Shown one piece after another: positions 57,186 to 64,000 of a DNA stretch of 64,000 nucleotides. Below the pieces are notes generated by a model that was not told where the DNA came from, ran no database searches, and saw only the letters and a list, made by a program, of their open reading frames with translations. Where the stretch lies: NCBI RefSeq assembly GCF_964656455.1, contig NC_135719.1:8659163-8723162 (forward strand), in the 5' to 3' direction. A program made the position numbers and the translations under genes. The first letter of the stretch is position 1, and the number at the start of each line of letters is the position of its first letter. This DNA comes from Halichoerus grypus (lineage: Eukaryota; Chordata; Mammalia; Carnivora; Phocidae).

Positions 57186-57546
57186 TCAGAGTCTGCAGAT
57201 CAAACATATTCACCAAATATATGAGATATAATTAATAAAAAGAAACAAAAAAAGCATTGGGAACCCTATAAATAATCAAAATCAAATAACCTAAAATTTA
57301 CTCACACTGTTAAATATCAAAGACAATGAAGCAACATGCACAGAATTGAGGAAAAAAAATTGTGCCTCAAGAATGTTGTTTATGTGTGAGGGCTTCAAGG
57401 AGATAAACCCCAAAGAAGAGAAGGCATTAAACGCAAACCACACATAGATAAGAAAAAGTGTCATAACGCCTTTTAAAATATTATTTATAATATCCAACAC
57501 ATGGAAACAACCTAAGTGTCCACCAATGGATGAATGGATAAAGAAG

Positions 57547-57579
<33 letters not shown>

Positions 57580-57918
57580 TGTGTGTGTTGTGGAATATCA
57601 CACAGCTATAAAAAGGAAGGACATCCTGCCATCTGTGACAACATGGATGGACCTGAAGGGCATCATGATAAGTGAAATAAGTCAGGCAGAGAGAGATAAA
57701 TACCATATTTTCTCACTTATATGTGGAATCTAAAAAAAAAAAAAAAAAAAAAAAAGATGAACTCACAGATACAGAGAAGAGATGGACGATTGTTAGAGGT
57801 GAGGGGTGGGGGTTGGAAAAAGGTACAAACTTCTAGTTATAAAATAAGTAAGTCATGTAATGTAAGCATGGCAACTATACTTAATATACTGTATTGTTTA
57901 TTTGAAAGTTACTAAGAG

Positions 57919-58115
57919 GGGCACCTGGGTGGCTCAGTCGTTAAGCATCTGCCTTTGGCTCGGGTTATGGTCCCGGGGTCCTGGGATCGGGTCCCACACT
58001 GGGCTTCCTGCTCGTGTGGGGAGTCTGTTTCTCCCTCTCCCACTCCCCACTTGTGTTCCCTCTCTCGCTGTCTCTCTCAATGTCAAATAAATAAATAAAA
58101 TCTTTAAAAAAAAAA
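57919..58115 (+). mobile_element. CAN-SINE in old L1 3' UTR
   Basis: TSD AAAGTTACTAAGAG (57905-57918, 58116-58129), perfect. Type-B body, with a mutated B box 'GGGATCGGGTCCC'. Confidence 0.97.
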
Positions 58116-58154
58116 AAAGTTACTAAGAGAGTAGATCTTAAAAGTTCCCCTCAT

Positions 58155-58336
58155 GGGGTGCCTGGGTGACTCAGTTGGTTAAGCGTCTGCCTCCAGCTCA
58201 GGGCGTGATCTGGGGGTCCTGGGATCGAGCCCTGCATCAGGCTCCCTGCTGAGCTGGGAGCCTGCTTCTCCCTCTCCCACTCCCCCTGCCTGCACTCTCT
58301 CTTTCTGTGTCAAATAAATAAATAAAATCTTTTTAA
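58155..58336 (+). mobile_element. CAN-SINE in old L1 3' UTR, 39 bp from the previous one
   Basis: Starts 'GGGGTGCCTGGGTGACTCAG', ends AATAAATAAATAAAATCTTT. The right-hand target copy is disturbed: AAAAGTT is followed by about 18 unmatched bases before CCTCACAAG resumes. Confidence 0.93.
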
Positions 58337-58498
58337 AAAGTTAAAGATTTACAAGAAATACCTCACAAGAAAAAAAAAATGTGTAACTATGTGTGGTGAT
58401 GGATGCTACCAAGACTTACTGTGATCATTTCACAATATATACAACATATATGGAATTACTGTGTTGTACATCTGAAACTAATATAATGCTATCTGCCG

Positions 58499-58556
58499 AT
58501 TATATCTACATATATCTACATAAATCTACATATAATACATATATCCACATATAGAG
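58499..58556 (+). repeat. ATATCTACAT-type short tandem repeat
   Basis: Imperfect 8-12-bp units (TATATCTACATA and variants) directly after the old L1 end. Confidence 0.75.
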
Positions 58557-58839
58557 ATAACCCAATTAAAGAAAATGTTGTTTGTGCTCAGAAACAGGAA
58601 TATATAAAAATAATTATGCAGCATGATCTAGAGAGTATTTTTCTAAGAATGGCATGGGGATGATGTCATTAGGAAATCTACTAACATAAATGTTAGTACA
58701 TAAAGAGATCAAAAGGCAGAAGAGTAAAAAAACCAAGAACTTCTGGATGGATGCATCCATCTCCAATACAAGTCTTAGTGTATGAGCTCTTTCTAGACCT
58801 GAGGGGGCACCATGGCGGGGTGGGTGTAAAACAGGCCAT

Positions 58840-59045
58840 CAGGTACTGCCACTTGCTAACTGTATGGTTTTGGGGAAGTCATCTGACCTATTAGTGTCTA
58901 GATTTTCCCATCTGGGTTATGGGGAAAAAAAAATAATAATACTTATCTCATGGAGCTGCTGAGATAATTCAGTGAGTTTGTATATATAAAATTTTACATC
59001 GTCACTTGGCCCATTGCAGATTATACAAGTATTTATTATTACCAC
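58840..59045 (+). repeat. MIR SINE
   Basis: 'CTGCCACTTGCTAACTGTAT', 'GGGGAAGTCATCTGACCTAT' and 'CTTATCTCATGGAGCTGCTG' in sense order; about 200 bp. Confidence 0.85.
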
Positions 59046-59129
59046 TAACAATAGCAAGTGCTTAGATAAACCAATATTCCAAGCCATACTTGACATACAC
59101 AGTCCTTATGAAAACTATGACTAAAACTA

Positions 59130-59352
59130 TGGCCTGCTCTCACTACTGTTATTTATTATTTCTTGACAAGTTCCAAAAATTCAATAAGAAAAAATGACTC
59201 ATACATATTAGAAAGGAAGGAATCACATTATCATTATTTGAAGACTGATTATGTACTAAAACAAACCAAAGGAATCAACTGAACAGAAAATCTATTAGAT
59301 ATAAGGCAAGAATCGAGTAAGTAGACAGGTTACAAATTAAATATCCAAAAAT
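59130..59352 (+). repeat. Old L1 ORF2 remnant, left of a younger L1
   Basis: 'AGAAAGGAAGGAATCACATT', 'ATCATTATTTGAAGACTGAT' (the decayed reverse-transcriptase FADD-motif region) and 'GTAGACAGGTTACAAATTAA' follow L1 ORF2 order. It stops at the younger L1 and resumes after 63389. Confidence 0.7.
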
Positions 59353-59366
59353 GGGGGGGGGCGGAG

Positions 59367-59377
59367 CAAGATGGCGG
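59367..59377 (+). promoter_or_regulatory. YY1-type site at L1 5' end
   Basis: CAAGATGGCGG matches the YY1 core in the orientation known from human L1, where it sets the transcription start. Binding here is inference. Confidence 0.65.
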
Positions 59378-59679
59378 AGGAGTAGGAGACCTGGATTTCG
59401 TCTCTTCTCAGGAATTCAGCTGGATAGGGATCAAACCATTCTGAACACCTACAAACTCAACAGGAGATCGAAGAAAAGAATAACAACAACTCTCTGAACA
59501 GAAAAGCGACCATTTTCTGGAAGGTAGGACGTACGGAGAAGTGAATCCGAGGTGATATTCAGGAGGATAGACGGCGGGGGAGGAGCCTCCGTCGGCCGCT
59601 TCTGGCAAGTGATAGAGCCACGGAGCACAAAATTGGAACTTTTAAAAGTCTGCTCCACTGACGGACGTTGCTCCGGTGG

Positions 59680-60297
59680 CTAAGCGGGGGGTGGAACCCT
59701 CGTGGGACAGTGTGGTCTCAGGACCCTCGGGGTCACAGAAAGACCGGGGGTGCCTGAGTGCAGCAGAACTCCCAGGAATCGGAGCGGGGAAGCCGGCTGC
59801 AGAGACGGAGCCGAGGCGCGGACTCTCAGCTCGGTGTTGTCATAAACCGTGATCCGCGACACAGTCGGGCCACTGCTCCTCCAGCAGGGACCCAACAAGC
59901 GGCAGATCCGGGGAGACTCACCTTCCTCCCCCGGGAGGAGCAGCACGGGAGCACACCGCAGGGATCTGCTGGGTTTGGAGACTCCACACCGAGTCAGGTG
60001 CCAGAGATAGAAATGCTCCGTCACAGGCCAGGTGAGCACGGAGTGCGGCCAGAGACCAGGGAGACAGGAGTGACTGACTGCTTTTCTCTGGGGGCGCACT
60101 GAGGAGTGGGGGCCCTGAGGTCTCGGCTCCTCCGGGGCGGAGATTGGGAGGCCGCCATTTTCACTTTCGTCCTCCAAAGCCGTTCGGAAAGCTTGCAGGG
60201 AACAAAAGCTCCCAAGAGTAAACCCGAGCAGATTACTTAGCCCAGACCGGGCAAAGGCGGGGCAATTCCGCCTCCGGCAAAGACATTTGGGAACCAC
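59680..60297 (-). other. 205-codon antisense open frame in L1 5' UTR
   Basis: A stop-free frame starting at ATG (60295-60297) runs antisense through most of the GC-rich 5' UTR. The predicted product is Pro/Ser/Arg/Leu-rich, with no domain that I recognise. GC-rich sequence has few stops by chance, so coding status is unproven. It recalls the position of the short antisense ORF0 of primate L1, but there is no sequence basis for homology. Confidence 0.35.
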
Positions 60298-60479
60298 GGC
60301 AACAGGCCCCTCCCCCAGAAGATGAGCAAGAACAGCCAGCCAAGACCAAGTTTACCCATCAATGAGAACAGCAGAACTCCAGCACTAGTGGAATACAGCA
60401 CATAGAATTCATGGCTTTTTTCCCCATGATGCTTTAGTCTTTCAAAGTTAATTTTTTAAATTTTCTTTATTTTTTTCTA

Positions 60480-60968
60480 TTTTTTTTTTTTGGAAATTTT
60501 CTTCCCTTTTTCAACCAACATCTTATGAATTCCTTTTTTTTTAAATCTTTTTTTAATTTTCATTTTTACACTCATATTCTATCCCGTCATTGTAGTTAAC
60601 CTTATCTTTTGTGTATATGTTTTTCTCACTTTAAAATTTTGGGATACAGTTTCTTCTAACAGACCAAAATATACCCTAAATCTAGTATATAGTTTTGTTC
60701 TAGTCTCCTGCCTGATCACATTCTCTCCTTTTTTTGTAAATTTTTTCTTTCTTTTTTCAACCAACTTCTTATCAATTCCTTTTTTAAAATTTTTTAATTT
60801 TCATCTTTATACTCATATTCCATCCCTTCATCGTATTTACCCTTATTTTTGTATATATGTAAATTTTTCTTTCTTTAAAATTTTGGGAGGCAGTTTCTTC
60901 TAACAGACCAAAATACACCCAAAATCTGGTGTGTGGCTCTGTTCTATTCACCAGCCTGATCATATTCT
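60480..60968 (+). repeat. Two tandem ~245-bp AT-rich units in L1 5' UTR
   Basis: Landmarks recur at a constant offset: TCAACCAAC at 60511 and 60757 (246 bp), and AGACCAAAAT at 60661 and 60905 (244 bp). Intervening text such as TTTAAAATTTTGGGA and CAGTTTCTTCTAACAGACCA is shared. Confidence 0.9.
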
Positions 60969-61103
60969 TTTTTTTTTTTTCCTTTCTTTCCTCCCCCCCC
61001 AGTTTTCAGGTCTCTTCTGATTCATTTAGTGTATATTTTTCTGGGGGCATTGTTACCCTTTTAGCATTTTGTTCTCTCGTTCATCTGTTCTTCTCTGGAC
61101 AAA

Positions 61104-61133
61104 ATGACAGAGAAGACATATTGGAAGTCCTAG
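61104..61133 (+). pseudogene. L1 ORF1 start codon, truncated to 9 codons
   Basis: ATG in the context ACAAAATGACAG sits at the usual end of the 5' UTR. Only the first two or three codons are from ORF1; after the deletion junction the frame reads out-of-frame ORF2 and stops at TAG 61131-61133. The ATG is one base out of phase with the fused RT frame. Confidence 0.75.
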
Positions 61134-62925
61134 CCACAGCAATCAGACAACAAAAAGAAATCAAAGGCATCCGAATCAGCAAAGAAGAAGTCAAACTCTC
61201 ACTCTTTGCAGATGATATGATACTTTATGTGGAAAACCCCAAAGACTCCACCCCAAAACTGCTAGAACTCATACAGGAATTCAGTCAAGTGGCAGGATAT
61301 AAAATCAATGCACAGAAGTCAGTGGCATTCCTATACACCAACAACAAGACAGAAGAAAGAGAAATTAAGGAGTCGATCCCATTTACAATTGCACCCAAAA
61401 CCATAAGATACCTAGGCATAAATCTAACCAAAGAGGCAAAGGATCTATACTCAGAAAACTATAAAATACTCATGAAAGAAATTGAGGAAGACACAAAGAA
61501 ATGGAAAAACGTTCCATGCTCATGGATTGGAAGAACAAATATTGTGAAGATGTCAATGCTACCTAGAGCAATCTACACATTCAATGCAATCCCCATCCAA
61601 ATACCATCCACTTTCTTCAAAGAAATGGAACAAATAATCCTAAAATTTGTATGGAACCAGAAAAGACCCCGAATAGCCAGAGGAATGTTGAAAAAGAAAA
61701 GCAAAGCTGGCGGCATCACAATTCCGGACTTCCAGCTCTATTACAAAGCTGTCATCATCAAGACAGTATGGTACTGGCACAAAAACAGACACATAGATCA
61801 ATGGAACAGAACAGAGAGCCCAGAAATGGACCCTCAACTCTATGGTCAACTCATCTTTGACAAAGCAGGAAAGAATGTCCAATGGAAAAAAGACAGTCTC
61901 TTCAACAAATGGTGTTGGGAAAATTGGACAGCCACATGCAGAAGAATGAAACTGGACCATTTCCTTACACCACACACAAAAATAGACTCCAAATGGTTGA
62001 AAGACCTAAATGTGAGACAGGAGTCCATCAAAATCCTGAAGGAGAACACAGGCAGCAACCTCTTTGACCTCAGCCACAGCAACTTCTTCCTAGAAACATC
62101 ACCAAAGGCAAGGGAAGCAAGGGCAAAAATAAACTATTGGGACTTCATCAAGATAAAAAGCTTTTGCAAAGCAAAGGAAACAGTCAACAAAACCAAAGAC
62201 AACCGATAGAATGGGAGAAGATACTTGCAAATGACATATCAGATAAAGGGCTAGTATCCAAAATCTATAAAGAACTTATCAAACTCAACACCCAAAGAAC
62301 AAAGAATCCAATCAAGAAATGGGCAGAAGACATGAACTGACATTTTTCCAAAGAAGACATCCAAATGGCCAACAGACACATGAAAAAGAGCTCAATATCA
62401 CTTGGCATCAGGGAAATCCAAATCAAAACCTCAATGAGATACCACCTCACACCAGTCAGAATGGCTAAAATGAACAAGTCAGGAAATGACAGATGTTGGC
62501 AGGGATGCGGAGAAAGGGGAACCCTCCTACACTGTTGGTGGGAATGCAAGCTGGTGCAGCCACTCTGGAAAACAGTATGGAGGTTCCTCAAAAAGTTGAA
62601 AATAGAGCTACCATACGATCCAGCAATTGCACTACTGGGTATTTACCCCAAAGATACAAAAGTAGGGATCCGAAAGGGTACGTGCACCCCGATGTTTATA
62701 GCAGCAATGTCCACAATAGCCAAACTGTGGAAAGAGCCAAGATGTCCATCGACAGATGAATGGATAAAGAAGAGGTGGTATATATACACAATGGAATATT
62801 ATGCAGCCATCAAAAGGAATGAGATCTTGCCATTTGCAACGACGTGGATGGAACTGGAGGGTATTACACTGAGTGAAATAAGTCAAACAGAGAAAGACAT
62901 GTATCATATGACCTCACTGATATGA
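61107..62925 (+). pseudogene. L1 ORF2 remnant: RT C-terminal half, C-terminal domain
   Basis: Related to the L1 ORF2 protein (endonuclease and reverse transcriptase), of which only about the last 600 residues remain. The RT palm motif FADD lies at 61205-61216. An open frame of 426 codons (60929-62209) reads from 5' UTR through the deletion junction into RT, its first ~60 residues being UTR-encoded and Phe/Ser-rich. The frame is lost by a one-base change near 62195, the +1 frame continues, and a TGA interrupts it at 62338-62340. The C-terminal Cys-rich motif CX3CX7HX4C is intact at 62494-62547. Stop at 62923-62925. The endonuclease is missing, so retrotransposition is excluded. Confidence 0.92.
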
Positions 62926-63388
62926 GGAATTCTTAATCTCAGGAAACAAACTGAGGGTTGCTGGAGTTGGGGGTGGGGTGGGAGGGATGGGGTGACTGGG
63001 TGATAGACACTGGGGAGGGTATGTGCTCTGGTAAGCGCTGTGAATTGTGCAAGACCGTTGAATCTCAGATCTGTACCTCTGAAACAAATAATGCAGTATA
63101 TGTTAAGAAAAAAAAAAAAGAAGAAGAAGATAGCAGGAGGGGAAGAATGAAGGGAGGGAAATTGGAGGGGTAGACGAACCATGAGAGATGATGGACTCTG
63201 AAAAAACAAACTGAGGGTTCTAGAGAGGAGGAGGGTGGGAGGATGGGTTAGCCTGGTGATGGGTATGGAGGAGGGCACGTTCTGCATGGAGCACTGGGTG
63301 TTATGCACAAACAATGAATCATGGAACACTACATCTAAAACTAATGATGTAATGTATGGGGATTAACATAACAATAAAAAAATAAAAG
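62926..63388 (+). other. L1 3' UTR and tail
   Basis: Two parts each contain 'ACAAACTGAGGGTT' (62946 and 63207) followed by G-rich text, with an A-rich stretch between them at 63107-63130. The end 'GATGTAATGTATGGGGATTA' and AATAAAAAAATAAAA match the short insertion at 38764-38955. The 91-codon antisense and 141-codon antisense frames here are by-products. Confidence 0.88.
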
Positions 63389-64000
63389 TACCCAAGAATA
63401 ATTTTGGAATGAAGAGTTAAAAAAAAAATAACAATGGGAAGATCTTATACATTTACAATAATTCAATGCTACAGTATTAATGCAAGATGTGGCAAGACAT
63501 GGCAGATCAAGAGAAAAATAAGGAGAACGCCAAAGCCTGTGGAATGTATACAGGTTTGCATACAATTAAGGTGCCTTTCAAGTCACCAGCAAATGAATTG
63601 TGATGGGGATAAAACAAAAATGATTGGTTAATATTCCAGGTGAAAATCTTACCACAAACACAAAATTATTCCATTTTGATGAAAGGATTAAATGTTAAAA
63701 AACATGAATGATTAGAGGAGGAATAAAACATATATTCAAATGTTCTATCATCTCCAGACCAGGAGAAGATCTTCCAATGCATATCCTCAAAGAAGAAACC
63801 ATAAAGGAAAGTAGTAATGATTGAATAAATAAAATTTAAATATATCTGGATAGCCTGAAGTATCACAAACCATGCTAAAAAATAAATAAATAACAAAATA
63901 AATGTAATTGTAATAAAGGAAAAAATAACATGAAGTAAAATACAAATTAATAGAACAATGAAATACCATAATTTGCTTTTCGATTCACATTTACCTCTCA
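63389..64000 (+). repeat. Old L1 ORF2 remnant, right of the younger L1
   Basis: 'TGAAAGGATTAAATGTTAAA', 'GACCAGGAGAAGATCTTCC', 'AAGAAGAAACCATAAAGGAA' and 'GTAGTAATGATTGAATAAAT' are decayed L1 ORF2 C-terminal wording in sense order. The copy continues the fragment that stops at 59352 and runs off the window. No frame is intact. Confidence 0.6.

Larger units (their letters stand above)
57465..58515 (+). repeat. Old L1 3' end: ORF2 terminus and 3' UTR, with two SINEs
   Basis: 'CACCAATGGATGAATGGATA', 'AACATGGATGGACCTGAAGG', 'TCACTTATATGTGGAATCTA' and an A24 run mark the ORF2 terminus; 'TTACTGTGATCATTTCACAA' and 'CATCTGAAACTAATATAATG' mark the 3' UTR. A (TG)n tract at 57548-57588 lies inside. Two CAN-SINEs (57919-58115, 58155-58336) interrupt the 3' UTR. 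No intact frame. Confidence 0.85.
59353..60310 (+). promoter_or_regulatory. L1 5' UTR, CpG-rich internal promoter region
   Basis: This is the only CpG-dense, GC-rich stretch of the window. In L1 elements the 5' UTR drives Pol II transcription from its first bases. A YY1-type motif CAAGATGGCGG is at 59367-59377, about 15 bp from the element's start, at the position YY1 occupies in human L1. A second, opposite-strand YY1-like site (GCCGCCATTTT) is at 60151-60161. Promoter activity is inferred from the family; many CpGs are retained, which suggests limited age or limited methylation decay. Confidence 0.75.
59353..63388 (+). mobile_element. Internally deleted LINE-1 with both ends
   Basis: The element starts with a G run then GCGGAGCAAGATGGCGGAGG and ends with the carnivoran L1 3' UTR and an A-rich tail (AATAAA near 63373). 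Imperfect TSD TATCCAAAAAT (59342-59352) and TACCCAAGAAT (63389-63399). Order: CpG-rich 5' UTR (59353-60310), AT/T-rich 5' UTR with tandem units (60480-60968), ORF1 start codon (61104), deletion junction (about 61107-61117), ORF2 from the middle of the reverse transcriptase, 3' UTR. ORF1, the ORF2 endonuclease and the RT N-terminal half are missing, perhaps 3 kb. It cannot move by itself. It sits inside an older L1 in the same orientation. Confidence 0.92.

Noticed and set aside
62904..63329. 141-codon antisense frame
   Set aside because: Lies antisense to the L1 3' UTR, low complexity, no domain.

Overview
The window looks like an intergenic or intronic gene desert from a carnivoran mammal, most likely an arctoid caniform (bear, seal or weasel lineage). 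The basis is about 20 tRNA-derived CAN-SINE copies with the head 'GGGGCGCCTGGGTGGCTCAG' and a body ending in (TC)n and AATAAATAAAATCTTT, plus a carnivoran-type LINE-1. The SINE body lacks the diagnostic sequence I know from dog SINEC_Cf and from cat SINEs. The assignment to arctoids is inference. I found no host protein-coding exon, rRNA, functional tRNA or CRISPR. Nearly all open frames fall inside repeats, antisense to repeats, or in low-complexity tracts.

Layout. 0-6.4 kb: ancient MIR and L2 fragments, then a dense cluster of seven SINEs, one inserted inside another. 6.4-25.4 kb: about 19 kb without any SINE, carrying old elements (MIR, L2, an L1M 3' end, a hAT transposon, a Tigger transposon, a MaLR LTR), two short L1 3'-end insertions and several unexplained short direct duplications. 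25.4-28 kb: four SINEs, then an L1M-type 3' end. 28-36.5 kb: SINE-free, with a duplicated pyrimidine-rich block and a perfect 31-bp inverted repeat at 32.6-34.5 kb. 36.5-45 kb: SINEs, a 3'-truncated SINE head, a short young L1 insertion with a G-rich tract, a second hAT transposon and a CpG-bearing segment at 42.8-43.7 kb that may be an old HAL1/L1 ORF1 remnant. 44-47.5 kb: two old L1 ORF2 remnants. 47.5-51.7 kb: the most repeat-free stretch, containing a perfect 39-bp inverted repeat about 1.2 kb apart. 51.7-58.5 kb: MIR, L2, SINEs and an old L1 3' end carrying two SINEs. 59.1-64 kb: an old L1 interrupted by a younger L1 (about 59353-63388).

The younger L1 is the only substantial coding relic. 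It has a 5' end with a YY1-type motif and a CpG-rich 5' UTR, an internal deletion that removes ORF1 and roughly the first half of ORF2, and a complete 3' end. The deletion fuses 5'-UTR reading frame to reverse transcriptase in a 426-codon open frame. A 205-codon antisense frame lies in its 5' UTR. Repeat family names are from memory of consensus sequences; no database search was run and boundaries are approximate unless target-site duplications (TSDs) are stated.
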